A DNA stretch of 64,000 bases from Acanthosepion pharaonis (GCA_903632075.3 CAHIKZ030004135.1:2376001-2440000), one strand, 5' to 3'. Shown: positions 1 to 15,174, numbered from the stretch's first letter. Made by a program: numbers and translations. Notes: generated from the sequence alone by a model not told the origin.

Positions 1-452
1 TTTATCAAAATTTTTGACTCAAAAAATGAACATCACATCACAAGTCTCATAACCCATTCAGGTCATATGGGCACATGTACTGCAACTATAACAGCAGTGG
101 TATACCTAGAGCAACATAGCCTGACAGTGCCTATCTCTGTTTAGGCTAGTTTTGAAGTCAAAGATTTCCTTCCCTTAGATTAGTTGCACCTCATGGAACA
201 AGAGCTCAGTCACATCTGCTACTTAATTGATAACCAGAAGGAAAAATGAACATTTTTCCTAATGTTTGTAATATCTCCTTCTTTCAACTGAGTTCAATGT
301 ATTATGCAAATTGGATTATTACAAAGTAACTATAAAAAATTGTTTTCCTTTTGGTGATTGATTTCATCATCTAAAGGAGAGAATAAAATTTAATTAAAAT
401 ATTTTTATCTACTTATTTGAAAATGTAATAATTTCATTTTTTCTTATTACAG
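1..452 (+). other. Intron sequence upstream of the first visible exon
   Basis: AT-rich sequence with no recognisable module or repeat family. It must be the 3' part of an intron, since the first exon begins in phase 1. Confidence 0.6.
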
Positions 453-578
453 GCACTGTGTCATGTGGGCATATGATTATGTGTAATAATCACAAATGTA
501 TCCCTCCTCAATGGATGTGTGATGGAGAGAAAGATTGTCCTGATGGATGGGATGAAGCGCCTAAGAATTGCAACAGAT
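453..578 (+). CDS. LRP1: LRP1-like exon: LDLa repeat (cluster II, first in window)
   Basis: Acceptor TTATTACAG and donor GTAAGT bound a phase 1-1 exon of 126 bp. It encodes one complete six-cysteine LDLa repeat with the calcium/ligand site QWMCDGEKDCPDGWDE. The Trp two residues before the fourth Cys is the usual lysine-contacting residue. If cluster II has the usual eight repeats, this is repeat 2, and repeat 1 lies upstream of the window. Confidence 0.93.
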
Positions 579-3500
579 GTAAGTCTCTCTACATCAAAAC
601 AAAGCCTTAACTAAATGAGTTTATATGATGTTTACTTTGAATACTGACTGCTTTTTAAGAGAAATTAGTAAAATAATTTTGCTATACAGTTACTTTCACT
701 TTCATGTTAAAGTTTGTTTGTTTTTTTCTAATCATTTCACTCCAAGAACTACAATAAAGCCATGAGTGTGAAAAAATGAGAAAAAAGAAAACACTGTTAA
801 GGAGAGAGAACAATAAAAGAACAGGAATTAAAAGACTGAATATAATGATGATTGATAATGCATTTAAATTTTTGAAAATTAAAGTTGACTGAAAAGCAAG
901 AAGCCAAAAGGGAAGTGAAAAGTGCAATAGAAGAAACTGTTAGCATAGAACTTAGGGTTACATCTGGCAATTTCAACTGTAAGATAATGAGACCTATCTG
1001 TCAATCTAGTATTACACTTAAATTTATAATGACAAGATACCAAAGAAGACAATTCATCAGAACATTTACCATGAAAATATTTATGGGAAAGGAGCAGGGA
1101 AACTACGGCTTGGTGTTGAGAAAGTGACTGAAAATCAGGTCAGATATTAATGAATAATAGTAATAATAATAATAATAATAAAGATTAATTGGTTATAGAG
1201 CTAATCTAACAATAATTATGTGATTTGAAAGACTTTTTCTTCTGTTTTTTCTCATGAAAGCTTTCTTTGTTTTTTGTTTTTTTTTGGTGGGGGGGAGCTG
1301 CAACAGTGTAAATGTTAGTGACTGGAATGAGAAATCTGCAGGCAGGGTTCAAGTTTGCCACATTCACTTTTGCACAAATACCCTTGGGAAAGGTATAAAT
1401 TCATATCTTTTACTCCAGCTATGGGCTAAAGCATGGCAGACTGGGTACCCACACTTTGGTTGGAAAGGGCAACACTGAATTTAAAACCCAGATACCTGAA
1501 GTTTTACAAAGATGTTTAGACATGGGGTACAAATATGTCTGTAAAACAAAAAGACAATAGATTCCAACAACAATGGATAATCCCTTAATTATCCAGAATG
1601 TTGTTGATGTCAACAGGCCTTTGACCCTAAAAGGTGAAGTGTTTTTAGGTGCTATATCATGTTGCCAGCATCTTGCTGAAAAGAAGACAATTATTGTTAA
1701 TAACTAGACTACTTGTCCTTTCCTAGATTTGACATTCTGCTCTTTTATCATCAATGTAACAAAACAGCTTTATTCAAAATCATTGATAGCAAGGGAGATA
1801 AATCTTAGGCTCATCCAACTGCAAATTAAATCTTAGGAAATCTCAGACTTGCCAATAAAAAAATACAAATTTTAAAGATGTTATGAAAATAAGATGTTCT
1901 AAAACCTGTTCAGTTATATATTTCTGCCAAATTTTTTTATTTCTGTTAATGTTTGTCACAGCTCGTGAATGTCCTCCAGATCACCGAATGTGTGGTGGTG
2001 TGGGTAGATGTATTCCTATAAGTTGGTGGTGTGACCATGACCAAGATTGTTCAGGAGGAGAAGATGAAGATGATAGCTGCTGTAAGTCAATTTCTGAATT
2101 TGCAATAATTTTTTCATTTTATTTATCTACCAATAATCTGGTGTCGATTTGTAATTTCAAGAAGCAGATAATATAATTTAGAATTATAAATATTGTAGCA
2201 GACAAATTGTTAAGTAGCTTCCATGTTGTTTATCATTTAAAATATCAGACATTTTTTTCTCTCTCCTCAGCCTATTCTACTTGCAAACCTGACTATTTCC
2301 AATGTACAAATCGCCGATGCATTCCATATGACCATCGTTGTGATCGGGAAAATGATTGCCCTGATGGATCAGATGAGGTAATTTTTTGACTGTTATTTGC
2401 TAATTAGGAAAATTCATAGCCTGTGAAGATATAGAAATTTTAATTTTTCAAACATTATTTCTCAATAGGAGGCACATTCTAGATCTATTGTTGATCCAAT
2501 ATTATTGAAGTGATTTTGTAAGAATATACAAAAACTGGGGAATAAAAAAAATAACTCATCATTTATCTTCCTAATCTAAACATGAATTTGCTTTTGTTAT
2601 TATTTTGATGCATTTATTTTATCCACATTTGTTTTCCCTCTACCAATATCAGAATGTGATAACCAGAATTTTTCAAAGAGAGTTATTTTGTTTATTTTGA
2701 AGAATATGAAAGGATAAGAAATGTTTTAAAGATGTTTGTAAAATTCTCAGTAAAATTATTCTTCATAGACCAGATCATGGAGGTTTGATAGCAATGATGA
2801 ATTTTATTTATTTTCTGAAAATAATTCTCCTTAATTCTCTAATGCACAATTTTCATACTACTAATAATATAAATAAAAGATAGGAATCACTGTTGTGGGT
2901 GGTAACTAACTCATTCAGGATAAGCAGAGCCCCAAGGAAGCTTGACAGTAATCAATGAACAGAATTAAATGTAGTAAAACTGGTTTTATGATATACAACT
3001 GGGGAAGAAGATGAGAAGGCTCAATTGCATTTAATGAGTACTGGGACAAATGGCAAAAGAACTAATTTGAAAAGTTAATTAGTTTCAAGAAATTAGATGG
3101 GCTAAAAGGTTATAATGTTTTGAATATTAATTTGTTGATAACTTTAATAACTTATTATAACTTAGTACAGGCCTGTACCCATCTACTATACTTGCCATGT
3201 TGGGTAAAAATGATGACAAGGGGTAAATTGCTTCTGCAGCTATAGTCAAAAATAATCTCTAAAAATCCTTAAGATTTGTTTGTTGCCATAAAGATATCTC
3301 TGCTGGTGGTTTTATAGGAAAAATATTTTTTTGAAAACTGACCATGTTGTGTCATCAAAACTAATGAATGATTAATGTCCCCACCTTTTGAACAAAGGAA
3401 GAATTGAGCAAGCAGACACAGATGATTATTGTTCTATTATCATCATAATTGTAAACGAGCAATTTGAAATTAAAACTATTGTCTATTATTGTCAAGTATT

Positions 3501-6500
3501 AGAATTGGTAGAGGAGTAGACCTGTCTAACCAACAGCTAAAATAAATTCCATCTTGTTAAAATCTTTTTTAACAAATTCCACTTTTCTTTGTCATTATTC
3601 CAAGACTTCACTCAATTTCAGGAATTTTACAGCTTTAGTTTTGTGTGGCTAACTTAGGCTTGTGATATTTCAACTCTAAGCTTGGGACATTGGCACTTAT
3701 CTAAACACAATGTGAATGAAAAAGTCTTCTGTCCAGGATGTCAGCAGACCAGTGACCAAGATAATGAACCCATCCTTGTGATAATATCTCATCATATTGA
3801 TTTCTGTTTCAGATGAACTGTAAATATCAATGTGACCCAGGCCGTGAATTCAAATGCAAAAATTCAAGTCTTTGTTTCCCTTTAATTTTTCGTTGTGATG
3901 GAGAAGCCAACTGCCCTGATGCTTCAGATGAACTAGGATGCAGTGAGTACTGATTTTGGTTTAAAACTGATTCAGTAAATATAACCTAATTTTTTTAAAA
4001 AAGTATCATATAGGGCATTCAATTCAATAAAACATTACTTCTTTTCAATTTCTATTTTCTAAATATAGAATTTTATAACATTGGATTTTCATCCCCTCAT
4101 TTTTTATTGATGTCTTTATTTGCTGAGGATATTAAAAAAAAATCAAGGAAAAAGATAAAAGTAGGTTGAAATTTAAAAGTATATTTGGTGTTTTATGGCT
4201 TTATGACTAAACAATTTATTTTCTACTTTTAAAGTTTGTTTTTTGTATTTAGGCCAATAAGTATTTTTTATGCTTTATTTCAGTTTTTATATAATTTACC
4301 CTAAAAAATCAAGAATGTATTCAAAATATATTAGACTTTTTGAAGAAGTATAAATGAATGATGGTTGTTGGTGACTTATAAAAAGTTACTTATAAGATTA
4401 TAATTTTAAATTGATACATAATGCTTAGAACAGCATTTCTTACTTTCTGTACCAAAGTATCTCTACTTTATGACTGGAATGATGCATTTTCATATTTTTA
4501 AAATATTCCAAAACAGGTTTTGATGTTATTTTTCACTCTTAAATTTATTAGAGGTGTTTATGTATTCTTGAATTATTTAAATGTTTTACTTTCCATAAAT
4601 AATTTCTTTTATTGTGCTCAATTTAGGCAAATTTGATATTAATAAGAAAAGATATACATTCTGTAAAATTTACATTCTTCTAATGTAATTAAAGATTTAG
4701 TATTTTAACATGTATAGCATTGTGAATCTGTACATGTGCTTAAATATTCATATGCTTGTTATTAAACATTTTCAGTGAATTCATCTGGAGCAGAAATATT
4801 ATTTCTTATCTATGATTCTTGACAAATTTGTTTTTCTTCATAAAACCTTTCCTGAAAATGTAAACATATGATAGTTATGAAATATTTTAAATAAATTTAA
4901 ATGTTAAATATCCAAGTTAAATATCCATATTTGGCAAATCAGATGATGTATCTTTAACATTGAAATTGATATTAATAACATTCTTTGTATAGAATAATTG
5001 TCTTTTTTCAGACAATACACGGCACGATTGTCTGTCTGATCAGTTCACATGCAGAGATGGTTTCTGCATTCCTCATGTGTGGAAATGTGATGGTGAACTT
5101 GACTGTGATGATGGTTCTGATGAAAGTGATTGTGAGTTGAATATAATTTTTACTTAATTACATTATGTAATTTCTTCTTCTTTTTGTCAATACTTCAGGA
5201 TATTAGATGCCTCCCAACTTAAGAGATTTTGATCAAATGTTGCCATTTGTAATAACAAGTGATGTTTTTTACAAGGAAACATCAAATTCACTTCATCTGG
5301 TAATTTTGTGACAGTCTCCTCAATTGTTAAATTGTAACTTAGTAAAATTTGCTATTTCTAATTATGCATATGTATGATTATAGAATAGTTCTGTTTGACA
5401 CACTTCCTATGATCTGATCAGATGACTCCTTGTCACATTTGTAGTGTTATATAATCTAGGGGTGTCCATGGCTAACTAGTATTATACAGCCCCACCTCTC
5501 ACATAACAAGCTGAATTCTAACAGGTCAATGTAAACCAACAAAAAGAAATGTGAATGGCTGCTTAGAAAATTGCTAATCTAAGAGGGAGATTTACTTTCA
5601 ACTTTAAAAATTGAATTTTTAGAACGTAAATTAACGACATACAATTGCGTAGAATTTATCAGACATTATTTCAATTCCCAAGACATGTTTTCAACACTAA
5701 AATGCATATGTACACCTTTTCTTTTTTTTACTAATCCACAAATTATAAATGGCTGTGAGTTACCTCACTTTTATGACTTTCAAATGAACTCTATTATGTA
5801 AATTTTCTACCTCATAGTCCATTGCATTTAAAGATTAAATTATAAAGTTTGTTGTAATATTTTGTTTAACAAAAATGATTAACAAATGTGTTGCATCTGG
5901 CTGTTCTAGTAGATATGTTACTAACAGGGAAAAAGTATCAACATTTTCTTTGCTGCTTGGAAAATCTGACCTCATAGTAAAATGGATAAAATAAATTCAT
6001 TAATCATATTGATTGGTTTCCTATGAAAAATTCAGTTCTCTGTATGAAACATTTTGAAGAGAATTTATTTTGAATCAAAAACAAAATAAACTGAATTGGG
6101 ATTTACATCTAATACTCACAATACATTCAGAAAAAATAAGGAAGCCATCTCTTTTGCTGAATACAAGGGAATTCTGAAAGCCTTCAAAACAACGACTAGT
6201 CCAAACTGATGAATTACATGATTTTATTTCAGCTGATACGATAAAGGATTTTACTCGGTTGGAAGAAGCAAAGTGTTATCCTAACGGTTTTGAATTTAAA
6301 AAAAAGATTATATTCTAATTTATAGACTAGTCTTTGACCCTGAAACACATTTTCCATTTAAAAAGAATGTATTTACATTGACCAAAATCTTTATATCCAG
6401 CTCCAGTGCGATGAAACCCCTATACCCTTACTACAGTGATTTATTCATGGACATAATGCTAAACTCACAAGATTTAGTATGTTAGAAAATTTTCCAAAGT

Positions 6501-9500
6501 ACATACAAAACATAGTGGAAGAACAACCATACTCAATTCTAAAATTACAAAAAAGACATTACCAACCAAGAAGTCATCCTTCAATTTTCTGCAGAACTAG
6601 TATGTTATGCCTTACTACCGCACTGTACATCTCAACAAGCCTACTAATTACTTCTGGAGAAATTGTCATTACCATCTTTTTCTTTATTAGAGAAAAATTC
6701 AAAAAAATGAATTAAACATTTCAGTGTGAAATGTGTTCCCTGGTCATGGTAGGCAATGATAGTGATGATGCTACAGAGAAGCAGTACTTTGACTTACTTT
6801 CTTGAGGAGGTCTTATGGTTCCATCTAGCCAAATGGCAGAGTTCATTTTTGCTTGTATTGCTATACTTGACTATGCAGATAAATTTATTGTAAAACTTAA
6901 TGAATCCATTACAAGAGTCTGCTGAAAGAATTTTGGAAACTTATTCTCCAAAATATGTTTTTACTTGTGAGCAACACACTAAAAAAGGAATTCACTTTGC
7001 AGCAAAAATAGTTGTGAATATATTTTACAACAATGAATGAAAGTTTTAATCGGATGAAGTTCAAAAAAAATACTCTTGAATATTTTTTCAAAAGTTAAAA
7101 GAAAATTGATTTATAGAGAAACTGTTAGCAAGTTATTTTATTTGTATTTGTTTTGTACTACTGTTTAATTCTTTAATAACGTTTTTTGTTTGTTTACACG
7201 TTTTATGATTACTTTTTCTGTTTAAAAAGAGAGAAAAACAATCTGTGCATTTTGGGACAGTTTTAAAATGATTTTGATAAAACAGACATAAATTGACTAT
7301 AAACCAAATAGGCCTATTAGAAATTAGCCTGAAATATGACATGTGGGGCTGTATATGTGGGCCACGGGGTATCCCAAAAGTCATTTAGGGATTTAAAAAT
7401 ATAATTTCCACATTTTTTAATCAAAAATAATTTTATACAGAATGAAAATTCATCCTAGGGAATATATTCCGATTTAATTATGAAAAATTATACAATGTAA
7501 AATGTCCTCCATTTTTATTTCCTATTTTGATAACATTCTTCATAATAACTCTGACTACAGCCTTCAAATTTCTGCACAGATGTTACCCTTGAGTTGTTTG
7601 GAGTTTATTGATGTATAAAGTATCTCCAAAAAAAAATAATCAGAAATCGTCAGATAAGGAGAAAGTGGCGTCCAAAAAATTTCATAAATTTTCATAATTA
7701 TTTGGCGATTAAAAGTTTTCCTTAAAAGCTCCATTGTTGCCTGGAGCATTGGCTCCATCTTGTTCTACACTGATGGGTTCATAAAATGTCTCAATCATGA
7801 CCTCAGTAGTGATTGTCATTGCATTGCCATTTTCATTAAAAAAAAAAAAAAAAAAAAAAAAAGTAAGCTTCAATAGTCCTTTCCAGAGTGTGCATTTGAG
7901 AGGATTCAACTTATGTTGATAAATATTCCTAGGATTCACTCAATCCCAGATCTCACAATTCAGCTTATTAACAAAACCATCTAAATAGAAATGAGCTTTG
8001 TCACTCATAATCAGCTTATGAACAAATTTATCTTCAGCAGCCAGCCTCTGAATTTGTAATTTAAGTGTTTTTGATCTGTAGGTAGCAACTTCTGTACCAT
8101 TTGCACTTTTGTATGAGTGCAGATGAAAATCGTATTTTAGTATGCGATGAGAATACAACCAAGACATTTTCAACTGGTTAGAATATCTGTGAATCGATGT
8201 TCTTGAATTTTGTTCAAGACTGTCTTGTGTATATTCTTAATTCATCATCAAACAGACTTAACATAGTTTTCCACATTGTAGCAAGTCACTTACTGAACCA
8301 TATTGCCCAAAACATTGAATCAACCGATAAATCATGAAATCTGATGGTGGTTTTCTGGTAGTGAAGTGTCATCAGTATTCTCTATGGGTGTGAATGTTGA
8401 ATTGGTTAAATCTATAATACAATTCCACAATTTTGGTTCTTTGTTCAGTTGTGAATTATTCCATGGGTAATTTCTTCATGTTATTCTAAGTTCTGTAAAA
8501 AAAATAAAATAAAATGTATGAAAAATCTGACATGTTATATTTTTAAATCCCTATGTGACTTTTGGGACTGAATGAAACATCCAGATAAAGTTATATGTTT
8601 ACATAGACTTTAAACAAATAGATTTAAATTCAGTCTCTTTCATAATTCACATTTAATCCTAGTGAAAAATCCCTGTTTCAGATCATTTAGAATGTCTATT
8701 TGATTTCAAGAATTTGTAATGTCATCGATAATGATTTATTTCAGTTTTTATTTCTTTTACGACATTCTGAGTGGGTCAGAAGTTTATATGCATTAAGATG
8801 ACTGTCCCTTTAAACAGTTAACAATTTTCCATTAACTGATGTCATTGCTGGAGAAAATTATTAGGCTAATCGATATCCTATGAGTCAATTGGTGTTGTAC
8901 CTGTGGATGTAGTTTAAGGCCTACCTTCCAACTCAGATCCTCTTTGCTTGACATCATGAAAAAATCAAAAGAAATCTTCCAACATCTCAAAAAAAATTAT
9001 GGACTTCCACCACTAGTCTGGTTCATCCTTGGAACCAATTTCCAAATACCTAAAAATATGTTTGTATTAGTACAAAAATATGATACCACTCAGGAAGGAG
9101 TTATGTATTGTCTTCTAGGGGTGAACATATTTTGGTGCAAAAAGAAGAAATCTACACCTAAGCAACATAACTTGAAAGGCTGCTCAGTAAGGAATAAAGT
9201 TAATTCTCCAAAAACCCATAAAAAAAAAGTCAGACTGCAGTTTACAACTACAAAAAAGACTATGATTTTATTTTTTAAAGAAATGTCCTCTTGTTTGATG
9301 AAGTAAATATTGAACTATTTGACCACTTATTTTTGAAAGAAAATGTAAGAAGGACACTGAATCATGGAGGTAGAAGCCACATGTTATGAGTGTCCTTCAT
9401 TCTATAAGGGATTGGTATACCTCATATAATTGATAGTATTATATAGAAAGAAACATGGATATATTGAAGCACCATCTCAAGACTTCAACCTAAAAGTTAA

Positions 9501-12500
9501 AAGATTGAGCAAATATTGTTCTTCCTAATGAACAATAAGAATTCAAAGTTGTGGCAAAAATGGCTTAAAGACAACAAAGCCATGGTATTTGAGTGTCTAT
9601 TATAAAGCTCTAACCTCAATTGAATATAAAAATATGTGGACAGAACTGAAACAGCATGTGCAAACAATGAGGTCTACAAAACTGGTTCAATTACAATAGT
9701 TTTGTGAATAGGAATGGGCCAATGTTCCAGAAAAATTTCAAACTCCAATAAACTGATATTGATCAGTTAGGCTTTTTTTGGTTAGCATTACATCTTAATC
9801 TAGGATTTAATCTGACATGAAGCAGCGTATTTACATTGTATTTGTATTTCTTAAATTAAGACTTTTAATTTTATTTGCTTTATAAAAGGCTCTGAAGGAC
9901 GGTGTTCTGAGAAACAGTTCATGTGCAACAAACACCAGTGCATTCCTCAAGACTGGGTTTGTGATGGTACCAATGATTGCAATGACCATTCAGATGAAAA
10001 ACACTGCCGTAAGATTTTTGTTTTTGCTCATATTATGCATTTGTTAAAATGAAATTTACTACTTAAAAATTAGTACTAATTTTGTTCCTTTTTATGAAGT
10101 TTTACATTTTCAATTTTTCGTTCTTTTCCAGCCCACCATACACCCTGCAATTATCCCAGTCGAAAATGTAAAAATGACACTTCAGCTTGTATAACTCCTG
10201 AAAAATTGTGTGATGGTCAGTTCGACTGTTTAGATGGGTCTGATGAAGGTGGATTTTGCGGTGAGGACTTATATATATATATATATATGAATACTTTCTG
10301 AAAATCTATAAATTTGAAAATATCATGAGTCCAATTCTAGACTTTTATTTTTAACCTTATTATCTCTCGACAACAGTAAACCAGTACTACTAACAGTAGG
10401 TTGGCTACTTGTGTGGCATCCAAGATCAAGGCTTCAGCCTGGATAGAAGGTGTCAAGATTACCTACAATGGCCACATAGCGAAAGGAATTCAATTGTGGT
10501 CAAGTCTGAGTAGAAAGGGGTCTCCTACAGGTTATTTTTAAGACCTGCTGCATGAAAATGGACAGGCTCTCCAAAACCATTTTTTCAGGGAACAGTTCAG
10601 CAGAAAAGATGAGGCAGAATGAAAAAAGTGGGTAGACAGCATCACTGAATGAAGAGGGAGGGAGAGTGAAGGAGAGAAGAGCTCTGCTGAAGCTCAGGTC
10701 TCAGTGTGTAGCAACAATATATTGGTGACAAGCTATGGATTCTATGTGACTGCTCTCAGATGAACATGTACAGAGTAAATACAAATGGTGGTGCCTAGTG
10801 TTTATTTTCAAGCCTGCATTTGTGTGAAACTTAAATCATGAAATAAATGAGGACCAGTCCCGTTCATGGATGAATAGATTAAAAGCAGCATTAAATCAGT
10901 TCTCAACAGGTTCATGGTCCATTGAATGACGAGATTGATTATAACTACCTTGAAAGTGACTTGAGGTCAGTGTTCAGTGATAATGATTACTGTCAGCTCT
11001 CATGAGGACAGAGAAAGAGTATAGGGAAAGTATCACAAGGCCTGGGTTCAAATGGTAAAGTAATTTCCTAAAGCACACAATATTCTACAGGTCCATTTTG
11101 CCAACTGTTATCTCAACTTCAAATTTAAATTCATGAGTTTTTAATAATGTAATTTCCAGTAATTTTTTAGACAACACATTACCTAGTATATCTGTACTTT
11201 GTGTCTTATTTTTCAGTGTTTACTGAATTGAGAATGTTTTTTATTCATGACACTGACATGTGATTGAGTAACTTCAAATTGTCACAATTGTCATTAAAAA
11301 GTAATGTGATTACATTGTTCTATAGAGATGGACTTTTTTTTTATGTATCTCCCTATGAAATTGTTATGAATAGTTTTCATCTATTTATGCATTGTCTGTA
11401 TTGTTCTAATCATTTGTCTTAATTTTTCTTTTATCATAGAATTGGATATGTGTGATGCTCATGACTGCAGCCATAACTGTACTCCAGCACCTGATGGCTA
11501 CATTTGTTTATGCCCACCAAATAAAAAATTACTCCCTGACAATAAAACCTGTGCAGGTAGGTACTATCATATGCATAAGACTGTTTTAGTATATTTTTGC
11601 ATGATGCTGTAGTGCCCAAATTGGAATCATTTCCACATTGTAATTTTCATTACCAATTACATAATAGGTGGATTTCTTTTTTTAGTCATTTTAATGATTG
11701 TTTTAAAATATTTGCATTTCATATTGCTGGAACAAAAAAGTCAGAAAAACTTTATCCAGAAATATGTTTGCAACTTTTATTTCTAGTTCAATTGCTGGTA
11801 ACAGATACACATAATTTAAAAGCCTAGCCTCACATGAAAGCTGCTAGTGCCCCTCTGGCATGCTGCCAATGGCATTGCTGGTGGTCCTCTGGTGGTGACC
11901 ACCAGTAGGCCTCTAGCGATCCACCAATGGTAACAAGGCTGAGACAAACACATTGGCAGTCTGATAGCGGGCTACCAGTAGTAAACACTAGTGGCATGCC
12001 ACCCAGTTTTGAGATTGGTGGCTTGCATGTTGGGTAGTGGATTAAAGAGCTGGTTTGTGAATTTGGTAACATAGTAATTGTGAGTTCAATCCCTGGGTCA
12101 AGCAGTGTGTACTTGGACAACAGTGGAAATAACTGAGCAGTACTAGACGAATTATCCCTACAGATAGGCAGTGAAATGAGGACAATCTCCATCTATAGAT
12201 TAAATAAAGGGTTCGGTTCAGAATTCCCTGAAATTTATCTGGATTGGCATAGATATGAAGGCCAAAGGTCACAATAGCCAAAACATTATGAGAACAGAAA
12301 CAAAGATAAGGACAATAGTTTGCATGTAAATAATGATAACTCCTCATCCCAGAAATTCAGACAGAAATAATTTAAAGAATATATTTAAAATATATCTGAG
12401 CTTTTTGATGTCCATTCCATTACTGATAGCGTGTTATTTTTTTTCCCCTTTAATTCCATGTTATTTTCCCTAATTCTATCTCATATTCTTTAGCCCATAA

Positions 12501-15104
12501 TTCATATTAATGTTAGTACTTTTGTCCTAAAAGCTATACTGGTTAAGTTAATGGTATTTATTCTGCTTGAATTTAAATTTATTATTTACTAGCAGTAGAG
12601 CCCGGCGTTGTAACAGTAAGAGATAGATCAAGTATCGACCATCATAAAGACTGAAAAATAAAATTAACAAAGATTATTGTTTAAGGTTGACGGACATGCA
12701 TGTCTTAATTATTTTTTTTTTTTTTTTTTTTTTTACGAATTGGTCAAACTCAAATAAAAACATTGTTTTTCAAATAAAAACATTTCTATTCAATCGTTAT
12801 GAGTCTACCGATTGAATAGAATTTTATTATAAACAATTGTCTTGTAAATGGAATTTTAAAGCACTCTGAATGTAAAAATAAAGAAAAAAAAAGTGTGCAA
12901 GACAATAAGAAACACTACCTGCCAAAAAAAAAGTGAAGTTTTGTTGAAATCGGATGAAAAATGTAGGAAATCAGATCCTATATATAAAGGAACACACACA
13001 TACACACAACCTGGGTTTTTAAAATAAGTATAACTCGATATGAGTTGTCCCACTTTCATTCTCATGATACCTCTTAATCGTTTTTTCAAATTGATTTCGT
13101 GCAAAAACAATTGTGTTTTTCCAATTTTTGGCGCTGTCAGAACCACCGCAAGGTAATTTTACGTAGTCCTGTGAAGTTTTGTTGAAATCAGTTGAAAAAT
13201 GTAGGAAATCCGATCGAATATATAAACGTACAGACACACACACACACACACACAACCTGGGTTTTATAATAAGTATGATTATTAGATTAAAAACATAGAA
13301 ATGTCTGGTAATATTTTCTATTTATTAACATAATGTATTTTTCTCTTGTTTAATTTTATTTTAAATTTAGCATCAAGTCATTGATAATTCTGATATAGAT
13401 TTTTTTTAGTAATGTATAATAAATTTCATTAGGTACAACTTTACTAATAGAAGAAAAAAAAATTCATGCACTCTCTCTCTATAAACTCTTAAGGAATTAC
13501 ATTAGATTTTCTTTTCTGTTTCATGTAGAAATTGATGTTTGTGAACAATGGGGTATCTGCAGCCAAAACTGTACATCTGGACCACAAAAAACCTACCAAT
13601 GCACATGTTTTGATGGTTATACCATGGACATTGATAGAAAGGCTTGTATTCCAAATGGTAAGATCTATAGTAATGTTTTTTTGTTTTAGATAAATCTGTA
13701 GTGAATCACATTCTAAGCTGCAAAGCTTAAAATCTAAAGAAATTGAAAGAGAAATAAATGATCTTTTCTTTTGTAGATAATGTAACAGCCTACCTGTTGT
13801 TTTCCAATCAACATGAAGTGAGGAGAATGGGAATTAAATCTAAAGTGACCGTTTCTCTCTTATCTGGCTTACGAAGCACCATTGCCTTGGACTTCCACTA
13901 TGAAAAGAACATGATATTCTGGTCTGATGTCGTTGATGAAGTTATCTATAGTGGTCAGCTGGAATCAGACTGTAAGTTAACATCTTTTGATCAACTTGGA
14001 TATTTGTTTTTGTGATAGACAAGTAAAAATATTTGTCAGCTTAAAAGATTTTGTCAAAAATAACCATTTAATTACCCATACTTTTTCAACTGATTAGAAA
14101 GCAATGTAAACCAATGGAGAACTGCATATTTTTACTGCAACGACAATTTTTTCCTTTTTTCTTTTTCCTTTTTTCTTTATTCTTTTTCCTTTTTTCTTTT
14201 TCCTTTTTTCTTTTTCTTTTCCTTTTTCTTTTCCTTTTTTTTTTTTTTTTTTTTTTTTTTTTCTTTTCCTTTTTTTCCTTTTTTTTATTTTTTTTTTTCC
14301 TCTTCTTTTCTTTTTTTCCTTTTTTTTTCTTTTTTTTTTTTTTTTCTTCTTTTTCTTTTTTTTCCTTTTTTCCTCTTCTTTTTCTTTTTTTTCCACTTGT
14401 TTTTCCTTTTTTTTTTCTTTTTTTCCTCTTGTTTTTCTTTTTTTTTCCTCTTGTTTTTCTTTTTTTTTCCTCTTGTTTTTCTTTTTTCTTTTTTCCTCTT
14501 GTTTTTCTTTTTTTTTTTCTTTTTTCCTCTTGTTTTTCTTTTTTTTTTTTCCTTTTTTCCTCTTGTTTTTTCTTTTTTTTTCCTTTTTTCCTTCTTTTTT
14601 TTTTTCCTTTTTCTCTTTCTTTTTTTTTTTCCTTTTTCCTCTTTTCTTTTTTTTTTTTTTCCTTTTTTTTTCCTTTTTTCCTCTTCTTTTTTTGTTTTTG
14701 TATATCAAGAAAATGCAAAATTTTATCATGCTTATATATTTTTTATTTTTCAATTTACTAAGACTTAAAAATAAATTTGTAAAAATTGAAGAAACAAGTT
14801 AATTTCAAAATGTTTTCAAAACACTTCAACTATACATTTTCATAATTGGAAATAACCATAACAATAAAAATTTTATCTTTGCAAAAATTTGTAAACAATT
14901 AAGGAAAAAATTTCTTGTTTAGATATGTTGTGCATAAGAGATAAGGATGCCTGGTACTATATAACCCATGTAGGTGTTAATGTTTATTCACAAATATCAA
15001 TAAATGTTGCTAATGTTTGTGAACCAAATTTTCAACTTTGTAGTAGGGATTTTTTAGTTTAGATTTTCCTTCAGAAATTCTAAATCAAATATTGATGAAG
15101 AATC

Positions 15105-15174
<70 letters not shown>

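Noticed and set aside
1883..1961. ATG at 1883 as a signal-peptide start for the LDLa exon
   Set aside because: The frame is open by chance through the acceptor; the splice site TTGTCACAG and the phase-1 frame fit an internal exon.
14086..14802. Open frames of 109-219 codons on both strands made of Lys/Glu/Arg or Phe/Ser/Leu
   Set aside because: They are translations of the pyrimidine:purine tract in several frames at once, with no conserved content.
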